Source: Camelimonas lactis (GTDB taxonomy: Bacteria; Pseudomonadota; Alphaproteobacteria; Rhizobiales; Beijerinckiaceae). Taken from it: a stretch of 64,000 nt of DNA. Position 1 is the stretch's first letter. The number at the start of each line of letters is the position of its first letter. Below the pieces are notes generated by a model. That model saw only the letters and a program-made list of their open reading frames with translations, made no database searches and was not told where the DNA came from. Shown piece after piece: positions 53,293-62,057 of the stretch. Where the stretch lies: assembly GCF_004342915.1 (NCBI RefSeq), contig NZ_SLWL01000007.1, positions 124,001-188,000 of the forward strand, given 5' to 3'. The position numbers and the translations under genes were made by a program.

Positions 53293-53718
53293 GGGCTCCC
53301 CTCCCTCTGGTTTTCCCGCCGCCGCTCCGGCGCGGAGCCCTGGCGTGGAATGCCCTGGCCGGGCCCGGCGAACGGGTTGCAACGCAGCCAGGGGCAGCTT
53401 CGCCCCCGCGACAGATGGCGGGCCGTGAGTCGTCCCTGGCGGCCAGCGGATATTGCGCCGCCCGGAGGCCCCAAGGGAAGGCCGGCAAACCGGACGTCAG
53501 GCAAGGCGCGGCCATTTGGCGCGATGCGGCGATGACAGGGACTGAAGGCGCCGGCGGGTGGCCGCCGCGGACGGAGGCGGCGCGACGATGCCGCCGGTCA
53601 ATCCGCCCCGGTCATCCAGCCTCCGGCGGGCGGTCGGTAGGCAATGCAGCTTCATGTTGCAACGCCGGGTGCGCCGGAGCGCCTGTTCGCCAGAACGGGC
53701 GTCCATGGGTTGGCGGCG

Positions 53719-54609
53719 TCAGGGGGCCACGCCAATCTTCGTGGCGGCCAGTCGCTGTCGGAGCCATTGCGCCGCCGGGCCAGAGGGCTTTTGCTTGTGC
53801 CAGACGACTTCCAGGGCGACCGGGTGATCTCCCCCGGCGAATTCAGGCTCGGGGAAAGCCAGGTCGCTGGCGACCGGCGAATTTTCGACGATGTGGGCGG
53901 GGATCAACGCCCAGCCGATGCCGTGCTTGAGGATCTGCATGATCACCCAATGGCTTTCCACCCACCACACCTCGGCCGCCACCCGCAGCCTGTGGCGCTC
54001 GGCGCTTTCAGTGCGCACGGTGACCATGAGCTGGCGATGGCGCTTCAGCTCCTCCCAGTCGACGCGCATATGCGCCAGGGGGTGGCTCTTGCCGCAGACC
54101 AGCTTCAGCGGCGCCCAGCCGATGGTTTTGAAACCCAGCTCCGCCGGCAGGTCCTCCTGCCGCCACATCACGCCGATCTGGGCCTTGCCGTCCAGCACCA
54201 GGCGGCTGACGTCCTCCATCATGGGAAATAGCAGCTCCAGCTCCACATGGGGGAAATGCCCGGCGAATTCGGCGCACAGGGCGCCCACCATGGCCTCCGG
54301 GTAGAGCTCATCAATGGCGACCACCAGCCGCTTCTCGACACGCGCCTCAAAGCTGCGGGCGATGCCGATGAAGTGGGCGCGCCGGTCGAGGATGATCCTT
54401 GCTTCCGGCAGCAACCGCGCGCCTGCCCCCGTGAGCGCGGGCGTGCGGCCGCTGCGGTCAAACAGCGGCAGTCCCAGATCGTCTTCCAGATTGGCGACGT
54501 GCGTGCTGACTGCGGACTGCGCCTTGCCCAGCAATCGGGCCGCGCCCGAGAAAGAGCCGGCGCTGGCGGTGGCGACAAAGGCCTCCAGCTGATCCATGGA
54601 AACGGACAT
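53719..54609 (-). CDS. LysR-family regulator of the adjacent PACE pump (AceR-like)
   Basis: The 296-residue protein has a LysR helix-turn-helix (MDQLEAFVATASAGSFSGAARLLGKAQSAVSTHVANLEDDLG) and an effector domain. It is divergent from a PACE-family efflux gene with an 82-nt gap, the arrangement of aceR and aceI in Acinetobacter, where the regulator activates the pump in response to chlorhexidine or a natural polyamine. TCTATC at its start codon and GATAGA at 54657 form an inverted pair that may be part of its binding site. Confidence 0.88.
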   Translation of the reverse strand: MSVSMDQLEAFVATASAGSFSGAARLLGKAQSAVSTHVANLEDDLGLPLFDRSGRTPALTGAGARLLPEARIILDRRAHFIGIARSFEARVEKRLVVAIDELYPEAMVGALCAEFAGHFPHVELELLFPMMEDVSRLVLDGKAQIGVMWRQEDLPAELGFKTIGWAPLKLVCGKSHPLAHMRVDWEELKRHRQLMVTVRTESAERHRLRVAAEVWWVESHWVIMQILKHGIGWALIPAHIVENSPVASDLAFPEPEFAGGDHPVALEVVWHKQKPSGPAAQWLRQRLAATKIGVAP

Positions 54610-54691
54610 CTATCGCTTTTCCAGATGGTATCCAACTTTGAACGCCAGAAGTATCAGATAGAACAGCGCCCGCACAACACGAAAGGGTTTG

Positions 54692-55138
54692 ATGATGACG
54701 CGGTCCTTCTCCGACCGGGTTCGGCACGCGCTGCTGTTCGAGGTGATTGGCCTGGCGATCTTCATGCCCGGGTCCGCCTGGCTGTTCGACCAGCCGGTTG
54801 GCCACATGGGCGTTATCGGCGTCGTCTCGGCGACGGTCGCGACGGTGTGGAACTTTGTCTACAACGTGGGCTTCGACAGGGCGATGATCCGCCTCACGGG
54901 GCGCGTCGGCAAGACGTTACGGATCCGCGTGATCCACGCGATCCTGTTCGAGGCTGGCCTTGTGCTGCTGCTGGTTCCGGCCATCGCCTGGTATCTCGGG
55001 ATCTCCGTGTGGGCGGCCCTGGCCATGGACGTGGCGATCGTGACGTTCTACCTGGTGCATGCGTTTGTCTTTAACCTGGCCTATGACCGGATTTTTCCGA
55101 TCCCGGCGGCGGCCCCTGTCGCCCCGGCGCATGGTTGA
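54692..55138 (+). CDS. PACE-family efflux transporter (AceI-like)
   Basis: The 148-residue protein has four membrane helices built as two repeated bacterial transmembrane-pair units. The first begins SFSDRVRHALLFEVIGLAIFMP and the second KTLRIRVIHAILFEAGLVLLLVP. Each carries the FE motif; the Glu of the first unit corresponds to the functionally essential Glu15 of AceI. Family members export chlorhexidine, acriflavine and short diamines using protons. GAAAGGG precedes the ATG; a TTG one codon earlier is also possible. It is divergent from a LysR regulator. Confidence 0.92.
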   Translation: MMTRSFSDRVRHALLFEVIGLAIFMPGSAWLFDQPVGHMGVIGVVSATVATVWNFVYNVGFDRAMIRLTGRVGKTLRIRVIHAILFEAGLVLLLVPAIAWYLGISVWAALAMDVAIVTFYLVHAFVFNLAYDRIFPIPAAAPVAPAHG

Positions 55139-55172
55139 CAGCGCCGCGCCTGGCGGGGAGGGCGGCGCGCGA

Positions 55173-56684
55173 TCAGTAATGGATCGCGGCGCGCAGGCCA
55201 AAGATCGCCGCGTTCCTGATCCGCGCGCCAGCCGGATTGCGTGGGTTGGCGACGCCGCCGCCTGGCCGGAACACGTACTGGAAGTCTGGCTGCACCGTGA
55301 CGCCGGGCGCCAGCACGGCCTGATAGGTAAGCTCGAGCACGGCCTCGCTACTGCGCCGGGGGCCTGGCTGCCGGAAGCGCAGGATCGCATCCGTATCCAG
55401 TCCGCGCGCATCGCGGGAAATCCGCGCGAAGGCAAACCCCAGGCCGATGGTGTCATCGGAGCGGCCGCGGAACAGGCCCCGGTAGCTCACGCCCGCGTCG
55501 ACATAGAGCTCGACCAGATTGCGATCCGATGGTGAAGCCGCGACGCGGATGAAGGCGGAGGCGCCGTCGTTCGGATCGCGCGCTTCACGATAGATCGTCT
55601 GGTCGATCATGGCGTAGACGCCGCTGTCGCCGCGACGGCCGCGCGCGGGCCCGGCGCCTGCCCCAGCGGTCACCGACGGCTCCGCCGCGCCCGGGCGCAG
55701 GTCGTTGAACCGGCCAGAATGCGTCCAGCCGCCGACCGTCACGGTTCCAGGCATGGTCCTGCCATGCGCCCCGAGGCCATAGGCGTAAGCCGCTTCCGCG
55801 ATGATGAAGGGCGGGTCGCTGGTGCGGAAGTTCGTTCCCGTGCGGTTGAGCCGCTGCGGGTCGGCGTCCCCGCGTCCGACGCCGGCCGGATCGCCATTGA
55901 ACAGGCCGACCTGGAAAGAGAAATGCCTGTCCGGCGTATATTTGGCCCGGATGCCCGGCGTCGCGAGAGGATAGGCCGGGCCGCCCCCGGGCAGGTTGGC
56001 GGCGAGGCCCGCCGGCCAGCCGAAGGTTCCATTGATGAACAGCGTGGCCGTCTGGCTGACGGCGAACTCCGTGTCGGCTGCGAGTTGCCCGGCGCGGATG
56101 CTCAGGACGTCACTGAACAGCTTCTGCTCGAACCAGAGTTCGTAAAGACGGGTTGACGGCAGGGCCTCAAGGCCACTGACCGTGAGCACGGCGCCGACAT
56201 GGGAGCGCGACAGCCCGGCGCCGTGAATCTGGTACAGGTTGGCGTGGATGCTGGCCCCGCCCCAGCCCAGCAGCCTGTCGAGATCCGCGTCAGCCTGAAG
56301 CTCGAGGCGGCCGCCGTAGGCGCCGCCGCGCCGCATGCCGCCGGAGGCGTCGCCCAGAACCTCGCCGATATAGGTGAGGCTGTAACTGAGGCCGCGTTTC
56401 AGGAGCCAGGCGCGCATGCCGCCCGGATCGCCCCGGGGACCGAGGATGTCCTGAATGGAGGTGGCCAGATTGGCGGAAGGCTCGGCGGAGGTTTCCGGTT
56501 GGGCGACGGAGGTCTGGATATCGCCGCCCGCGCCATCGGTATTTTTAACGAACGGCGTTTCGGATGCGATGCGCCGTCCTTCCGGGGCCGGGGCGGGGGC
56601 CGGCGCAGCGGGCTGCGCGTTCGCCGGCATGATGGCGGCGACAAGAACGCCGCACAAGGTTGCAAGGGGCCGGATCCAGGTCAC
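55173..56684 (-). CDS. Carbohydrate-selective porin OprB family
   Basis: The 503-residue precursor starts with GTG, preceded by AGAGAG, and has a signal peptide ending near PANAQPAAP. A Pro/Ala-rich linker leads into a 16-strand-type barrel with OprB-like features: GLSYSLTYIGEVLGDASGGMRRGGAYGGRLELQADADLDRL, LYELWFEQKLF, IRAGQLAADTEFAVS and a C-terminal GLRAAIHY ending in an aromatic residue. It would let glucose or other sugars across the outer membrane. No sugar-use gene is next to it, so the substrate is unknown. Confidence 0.9.
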   Translation of the reverse strand: MTWIRPLATLCGVLVAAIMPANAQPAAPAPAPAPEGRRIASETPFVKNTDGAGGDIQTSVAQPETSAEPSANLATSIQDILGPRGDPGGMRAWLLKRGLSYSLTYIGEVLGDASGGMRRGGAYGGRLELQADADLDRLLGWGGASIHANLYQIHGAGLSRSHVGAVLTVSGLEALPSTRLYELWFEQKLFSDVLSIRAGQLAADTEFAVSQTATLFINGTFGWPAGLAANLPGGGPAYPLATPGIRAKYTPDRHFSFQVGLFNGDPAGVGRGDADPQRLNRTGTNFRTSDPPFIIAEAAYAYGLGAHGRTMPGTVTVGGWTHSGRFNDLRPGAAEPSVTAGAGAGPARGRRGDSGVYAMIDQTIYREARDPNDGASAFIRVAASPSDRNLVELYVDAGVSYRGLFRGRSDDTIGLGFAFARISRDARGLDTDAILRFRQPGPRRSSEAVLELTYQAVLAPGVTVQPDFQYVFRPGGGVANPRNPAGARIRNAAIFGLRAAIHY

Positions 56685-57040
56685 GCAAAACTCTCTGGCG
56701 AATTCTCCGGCAAGATATTTTCAGCCTGCCGCACAAGCCCGTGCGCCCGCCGCCTTGAAGCGCAGCTTTATAACATGCGTGTGACAGCGAACCGGAGCAA
56801 GCCAGCCGGTTGGTCGCGTCATGCCGAACCGCGCCGACCTGGCGACGCGGACGACGGACCTCAGGGGAACTCTGCCGCATGGGGCCGCGCGGGCATGGGG
56901 ACCCGGAAGGGCCGCGCGGGCATGGAGCCGGCTTTGCCGGAGGATACGCGCCGCTGGCCCCACCCGGAGCCAGCCTCCCCCTGAAAGCAGAAGGGCCGGC
57001 GCAGGCCAGCCCTTCCCCTGTCGATATATGGCGCGTGCGC

Positions 57041-60000
57041 TCAGAAGCGGACGGCGAAATTGCCCTTCACCGAATTGTCCTGGGCGCGTTCGGCCAGCTG
57101 GCCGGTCCACGCCACGCCGAGGGTGACATTGGCGGCGATGTTCATGTCCAGCCCCGCTTCCAGCAGCAGGCTGTTGCGGGCGATGGGCGCGCCCGTGACA
57201 TTGAAGGAGGACGCGCCGCCCGCCAGGGACATCCAGCTGCGTGGATCAACGTCGCCGAAGGCATGACGCCAGCCGATCGTGCCCCGCGCGGTGACGGCGT
57301 AACCGTTGGCCATGGCGAAGGTGTGCGCGACCCGCGCCCCGAGCGTGGTGAACGCCGTGTTCATGTCGGCGGTCTTGCCCATGAGAGCGGCCGCGCCGCC
57401 ATACTCGTGGAAGCGGTCGCTGTCCAGGTTAACCCACGCCACGTTCAGGAACGGCTCGACAGCCGTGGCGCCAAAGCGGGCCGCATAGCTGGTTTCGCCG
57501 AACACCTGGGCGACGCCGGAGCGGTAAGAGCTGCGCGTGCTGTCGGCAAAGCCGGGGAAAGCGACGCCGCGACGGGCATCCGCGTCGTTCCAGGTGTAGG
57601 CCGCGCCGAAGCGCACGCCGATGGCGCCAAACGTGCTGCCGCCGTACAGGGCCAGGTGGTAGCTGTCCACCGAGGCGGAGGAAAGCCGCTGGTCCACGTC
57701 CACCGAGGTGCGGGCGTAGCCGGCCGCGAGGCCCAGGCGCCAGGTGTCGAACACCGGCGCGTCGACGCCAGCGAGGAAGCCGGCGGAGGAGCGCTCAGCC
57801 CTGGCGCTTGCGCCATGGGCGGCGCTGGCGTGACCCCAGGAGCCGAAACCCTGGCCCCAGACGGTGGCGTTGAGGCCAGTGATCGCCTGGGTGCGGGCGC
57901 TGTTCGCCGTCGCGACGGAGCCGCCAAACGCCTGAAGCAGGCGATTGTTCACGGCGTCGCGCACCTGGTGGCTGTCCTCAACGAGGGCGCCGGCGAGCGA
58001 CGCGTGAGCCTCGCCGGAGATCGCGTCAAACGCCTGGCGGGCGCCCGTCGCGGAGGTTTGCAGCGCAACCTGTCCGAACAGCGCGTTGGTGACGGGCAGG
58101 CGATCGATGGCGCCCGCCGCGGCGGCCTGGTTTGGGGTCAACGCCACGGAGGCCATCGCGATGTCGCTGCGGCCGACCGTGACGTAGGCATTGTGCGCGT
58201 CATAGCTCAGCGACGGCGCGAGGAAGATGTATCCCGCGCCATTCGCCCAGGCGGCGCCGTCGAAGGACGTGCCGCCGAAGCCGCCGCCCGCGGTCACGAT
58301 GGTGTAGGGGGTTCCGATAAGGAAGCCGCCATTGGCCGGCCAGGACGAAACCTCGACCCGGCCCGCGAGGTTGGCGACGCCAGCCACGGCGATCAGGTCC
58401 GACTGACCCGCGGCGTTGATCTCCGCCCGGTAAACGGAGGTTCCGACCAGGTTGAGGTTGCCGCCGACCTGAACGAGGCCGATCGAGTTGCCAGGCGTCA
58501 CGACGCCCTGGTTGGTGAGATTGCCGGCAATGCGCCAGTTGCCGCCCTGAACCGAGGACGCGTCCACATCGACGTTTCCGCCAACGATGATCGGCGCGCC
58601 AACCGATCCGCCGGTCGAGGATGACTGGCCGGTCAGGGCGACGTCGCCGCCAATGATCGCGCCGCCTGGACCGAAGGTCACCTGGGTCTGGCTGACAGAC
58701 AGATCACCTTCGATGACGGTGCCGTCACCAAAGTTCATCGCGCCGCCGCGCTGGTGCGAGGTGAAGTTGCGGACGCCGTAGGCCACGCCGCTCCAGCTCG
58801 CCTCGGCGCCAAGCTCCACGTCGGTATAGCCGGTGGTCTTCCCGCCCTGGTCAATGATGTCGCCGCGCGAGGTCGAACCATCGGCCAGGGTCAGCGAAAC
58901 CTTGCCGCTGTCGCCGCCGGCGCCGCTGCGGTCAACCGCGAGCAGCACGCCAGAAGCGCTGCCGAGTTGCGCGCCGGGGCCAACCAGGACGCCAACGTTC
59001 TGGTCAGCCTTGCTGAACGAGGTGGCGATTGTCGCGGTGGCGCCCTGAACGACGACGTTGTTCAGCACCAGCGCAGCATTGTTCTGGATGCGGATGGCCG
59101 CGTCCTGGGCCGAAGTAATGGCGCCGCCGTTGACCGTGGCCGTCGCGTCATCGGCGAGCGCCAGGCCCGCGCCGCCCACGCCGCGCGCCATGAGCGAGCC
59201 GCCCGTCATGTTGATCTGGCCGCCCTTTTCGGCAACGGCGCCATGGGCGTTTTCGCCCGAGACAGCAATCGCCGTGTTGGCAAGGTTGATGACGCCGCCG
59301 GTCGCGCCGGCCTGGTCGTTGTTGGCGACGACGCCATGGGCGCCGGCGCCCGTGGTGGCGATGCTGGAATTGGCGAGGTCGATGCGGCTTTCGCTTTCGA
59401 CCTGCGCGCCGAAGCTGGTTGCGCCGGACGTGGCGATGGCGACGCCGCTGGCGTTGATGACGCCCGCGTCGACGGCGTGCAGGCCAAGGGCGTAAACGCC
59501 GCCGGTGGCGATATGGCCGCCGGTGAGATTGATGGTTCCGGCGCTGCCGGTGGGGTAGATGGCGCCGCCGGTGCCATTGGCGCCGGTCTGCACCGCGTGG
59601 GCATTTTTGCCTGTGGTGGTGATGTCGGCGCTGCTGTTGATGACGGCGCCCTTGTCAGCCAGCAGACCGTAGGCGCGCTCACCGCTGGTGGTGATCTTTC
59701 CGCCGTTAAGCGTGGCTTCAGAACCGGCTCCGGTGGCGTAAACGCCATAGGCGCTCTTCTGTTGCGTGCTGATGGAGCCGCCGGTCATGTTGGCCGAGCC
59801 GCCCGCCGCTACGACCAGGCCCATGGCGTTGGCGCCGGTGACGGTGATCGTGGTGTTGGTGAGGTTGACCACGCCGCCGGTCGCGCCGACCCGGTCGTTG
59901 TTGGCGACAACGCCATGGGCGCCGGCGCCTTCGGTGGCGATGCTGGAATTGGCCAGGTCGATGCGGCTGTTGCTTTCGACCTGCGCGCCGAAGCTGGTGG

Positions 60001-60541
60001 CGCCTGTGGTTGTGATGTTTACGTGGTCAGCGTTGATAAGGCCCGAGTCGACCGCGTGCAGGCCGAGCGCGTATACGCCGCTGGTGGCGATGGCGATAGC
60101 GCCGCCGGTCAGATTGACGACGCCGGCGCTGGAGCCATCGTAAATGCCCTCGACGCCAGTTTTTCCAGTGCCATTGGCGCCGGCCTGCACCGCGTGGGCA
60201 TTTTTGCCTGAGGTCGTGATCTTGGCGCTGCTGTTGATGAAGCCGCCGGTGTCAGCAAGCAGGCCATAGGCGCGCTCACCGCTGGTGGTGATCTGTCCAC
60301 CGTTCAACTGAATGGTGGATCCCGCTCCAGTCGCCTGCGCGCCATAAATCCACGCGCCGGTTGTGGTAACCGACGGGTCGTCAACGGTTACGGTTTGCCC
60401 GCCGCTCGCAATGATGGAATCAGCCAGGGCGGCCGTCGCAAAAATGGACATCACCGCCGATGACGCCAACAGAAGCGCCCGGCGCCGACGAAGCGCATTT
60501 GCCGCAAGATTCCGGCGCGCGATCGTACCGCTGTCAATCAT
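57041..60541 (-). CDS. Autotransporter with duplicated beta-helix passenger
   Basis: The 1166-residue protein has a basic, long signal sequence (MIDSGTIARRNLAANALRRRRALLLASSAVMSIFATAALA). A passenger of about 860 residues is made of Gly/Ala/Thr/Asn-rich beta-helix turns, and a C-terminal autotransporter barrel of about 270 residues ends in FAVRF. The passenger contains two roughly 180-residue copies of one segment and a PGNSIGLVQVGGNL-type junction before the barrel. It would be displayed on or released from the cell surface, probably for adhesion. The start is uncertain: ATG 60541 gives the best signal peptide, while ATGs at 60586 and 60580 and a TTG at 60604 are in frame. The AT-rich region upstream is likely its promoter. 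Confidence 0.9.
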   Translation of the reverse strand: MIDSGTIARRNLAANALRRRRALLLASSAVMSIFATAALADSIIASGGQTVTVDDPSVTTTGAWIYGAQATGAGSTIQLNGGQITTSGERAYGLLADTGGFINSSAKITTSGKNAHAVQAGANGTGKTGVEGIYDGSSAGVVNLTGGAIAIATSGVYALGLHAVDSGLINADHVNITTTGATSFGAQVESNSRIDLANSSIATEGAGAHGVVANNDRVGATGGVVNLTNTTITVTGANAMGLVVAAGGSANMTGGSISTQQKSAYGVYATGAGSEATLNGGKITTSGERAYGLLADKGAVINSSADITTTGKNAHAVQTGANGTGGAIYPTGSAGTINLTGGHIATGGVYALGLHAVDAGVINASGVAIATSGATSFGAQVESESRIDLANSSIATTGAGAHGVVANNDQAGATGGVINLANTAIAVSGENAHGAVAEKGGQINMTGGSLMARGVGGAGLALADDATATVNGGAITSAQDAAIRIQNNAALVLNNVVVQGATATIATSFSKADQNVGVLVGPGAQLGSASGVLLAVDRSGAGGDSGKVSLTLADGSTSRGDIIDQGGKTTGYTDVELGAEASWSGVAYGVRNFTSHQRGGAMNFGDGTVIEGDLSVSQTQVTFGPGGAIIGGDVALTGQSSSTGGSVGAPIIVGGNVDVDASSVQGGNWRIAGNLTNQGVVTPGNSIGLVQVGGNLNLVGTSVYRAEINAAGQSDLIAVAGVANLAGRVEVSSWPANGGFLIGTPYTIVTAGGGFGGTSFDGAAWANGAGYIFLAPSLSYDAHNAYVTVGRSDIAMASVALTPNQAAAAGAIDRLPVTNALFGQVALQTSATGARQAFDAISGEAHASLAGALVEDSHQVRDAVNNRLLQAFGGSVATANSARTQAITGLNATVWGQGFGSWGHASAAHGASARAERSSAGFLAGVDAPVFDTWRLGLAAGYARTSVDVDQRLSSASVDSYHLALYGGSTFGAIGVRFGAAYTWNDADARRGVAFPGFADSTRSSYRSGVAQVFGETSYAARFGATAVEPFLNVAWVNLDSDRFHEYGGAAALMGKTADMNTAFTTLGARVAHTFAMANGYAVTARGTIGWRHAFGDVDPRSWMSLAGGASSFNVTGAPIARNSLLLEAGLDMNIAANVTLGVAWTGQLAERAQDNSVKGNFAVRF
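59195..59731 (-). repeat. Autotransporter passenger repeat, copy B
   Basis: This segment repeats copy A (59774-60328). Shared landmarks in order are ITTSGERAYGLLAD, INSSA, GKNAHAVQ, GVYALGLHAVD, GATSFGAQVES, RIDLANSSIAT, GAGAHGVVANND, ATGG and NMTGGS. Copy B differs by scattered substitutions and a shorter insert after GANGTG. Confidence 0.9.
59774..60328 (-). repeat. Autotransporter passenger repeat, copy A
   Basis: This is the N-terminal copy of the duplicated passenger segment, aligned end to end with copy B. Both are built of shorter turns of about 20-25 residues with the pattern A(Y/H/L)G(L/V)xA. Confidence 0.9.
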
Positions 60542-60639
60542 AAGAATTATACCCCATACCCCAATTAGGATTCGAGTCATGGCCATTTGGCCAGATTGTG
60601 TCAACGGTGAATGGAAGCATCAGGAAACGTGTCGGGGGG

Positions 60640-60830
60640 CGTATGAATTTTGACACAGCCAAAGCAACCTCATTTGGCGTTGGTCGCGTGGATGTGCGTA
60701 GAATTTCTATAAGAAACAAATTACATATATTATTAATATGAGGTAAATATATATTAATATCAACTTATCATAATAATTTTGCAAATATTAATACGTGTGA
60801 ATATCTGTTGAGATATAGCAATGCCCGGCG
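60640..60830. promoter_or_regulatory. AT-rich region upstream of the autotransporter
   Basis: The stretch is strikingly AT-rich compared with the rest of the window and holds no gene. ATTAATA occurs at 60732, 60753 and 60787. It may be the autotransporter promoter region and a target for a xenogeneic silencer such as MucR or an H-NS analogue. The flanking 60831-61013 shows nothing recognisable. Confidence 0.5.
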
Positions 60831-61013
60831 ATTTGACGGGCCAGGGTTCGCGTGTCCGATGTCACAGATGTCGCCGCAGCAGGACGGCGCGTTGCCCAGG
60901 CCATGCGAGAACCGTGCGGTCACGCGCCATTCCGCGCCATCTCCCCAGCTGGCGCATGCTGCCGCGAACGGTCCTCACCTGACGCGGCGTCATGCGCCAG
61001 CAGGCTTCAGCGC

Positions 61014-62057
61014 CTAAAGCAGGTCGAGACTTCCCAAAGCCAGGGCCTGGCGGGCGGGGCGCTCGGCCATCACGGCGAACATCTCGTCGCCGCGTTCCGT
61101 GCGCGCCACGCTCATGGACGCGAACACCGCCATGAAGTAGCCGCTGAGGGCCCCGATGCGGTAGTCGGTCCACAAACCGTCAATATCCGGCGCGACGCCC
61201 GCGGCCGAGAGGGCGTCGATCCAGTGCGCGAAGGCTGGCCGGTCCGCCGCGGCGCGCTCGCCGGGATCCGCGATGCTGGTGCCGACCAGGTAAGCGATGT
61301 CGGTGGCGCCGCTGCCGCGTCCCAGGGTCTGCCAGTCAACCAGCCAGCATTGTGGGGCATCCGGCGCAAACAGCACGTTGTCGATGCGCAAATCGCCGTG
61401 GACCAGGGCGCGCGCCGCGTGCGCCCGGGTCAAATAGGCGTCCAGGCGCTGGACGAGGCCGGCGCCGAGATCGAGGACCTCGGGCGCCAGCCGGCTGGCG
61501 TAGCGCTCCCTGAAGCCTTCATAGAACCTGGGGAACAGCGCCCGAACGGTATCGCTGCTGTCCCGCGCCAGCCAGGGCAACTGATCGAGACGCGGATCGT
61601 TCCATAATAACGCGTGCAGCCGCGCCGCGGCCGTGATGCAGGGTTTCAGGCCCGCCAGCCCCTGTCCGGCCAGCTGGTCGCCCTGCCGGGCGGGCGCGAG
61701 ATCTGACAGGATCAGGATGAAATCAATCTGGTTGGGCGCGATGTCGGCGTGGTGGCAAACCGGCGCGGGCACGCCGCTTCCGGCCGCAAGCTCCCGGTAC
61801 CAGCTGACTTCCTTCACGTAGGTTCCGGTCAACGCCGCGATATTTCGGCTGGCCTCATCATGGCTGGGACATTTGGCGATAACGCTGGCGGGGCCTGCCC
61901 CGGCGTCGCGCCAGTCGAGCGTCAGGCGAAAACTGTCGCACATCTGCCCGGTGCCGACCCTTTCCGCGGAAAAACCGCGCAGGGAGCCGGCGCCACGTCC
62001 CAGCGCCGTCGCCAGCCACGCCGGGCTCATGCTTTCGGGAGTGGTGGGGAAGCTCAT
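61014..62057 (-). CDS. Aminoglycoside-phosphotransferase-like small-molecule kinase
   Basis: The 347-residue protein has the APH/choline-kinase fold: nucleotide Lys62 in SVIAKCPS, catalytic loop ALVHGDLRIDNVLF (Asp222, Asn227) and metal-binding Asp241 in WLVDWQTLG. It looks most like the EcKinase-type branch common in soil Proteobacteria and Actinobacteria, whose bacterial substrates are unknown. Antibiotic resistance should not be inferred. It overlaps the preceding CrtC/AttH-like gene by 4 nt, so the two products probably act on the same compound. Confidence 0.85.
   Translation of the reverse strand: MSFPTTPESMSPAWLATALGRGAGSLRGFSAERVGTGQMCDSFRLTLDWRDAGAGPASVIAKCPSHDEASRNIAALTGTYVKEVSWYRELAAGSGVPAPVCHHADIAPNQIDFILILSDLAPARQGDQLAGQGLAGLKPCITAAARLHALLWNDPRLDQLPWLARDSSDTVRALFPRFYEGFRERYASRLAPEVLDLGAGLVQRLDAYLTRAHAARALVHGDLRIDNVLFAPDAPQCWLVDWQTLGRGSGATDIAYLVGTSIADPGERAAADRPAFAHWIDALSAAGVAPDIDGLWTDYRIGALSGYFMAVFASMSVARTERGDEMFAVMAERPARQALALGSLDLL

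Noticed and set aside
58754..60211. 485-residue plus-strand frame in the autotransporter region
   Set aside because: Its repetitive sequence is the complement of the passenger repeats, which encode a classical autotransporter on the other strand.
59195..60328. Regular repeats that might suggest a CRISPR array
   Set aside because: The repeats are protein-coding beta-helix turns with no fixed direct-repeat/spacer structure and no cas genes.
60546..60551. TATAAT on the minus strand as a -10 box for the autotransporter
   Set aside because: It lies only 5 nt before the preferred ATG, and no -35 element is found at suitable spacing, so it was not annotated as a promoter.
60808..61017. 69-residue open frame before the kinase gene end
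   Set aside because: No ribosome site, domain or composition typical of a protein.
61014..62057. Aminoglycoside resistance kinase
   Set aside because: Only the generic APH-fold motifs are present, and the coupling to a CrtC/AttH-like gene points to metabolism.
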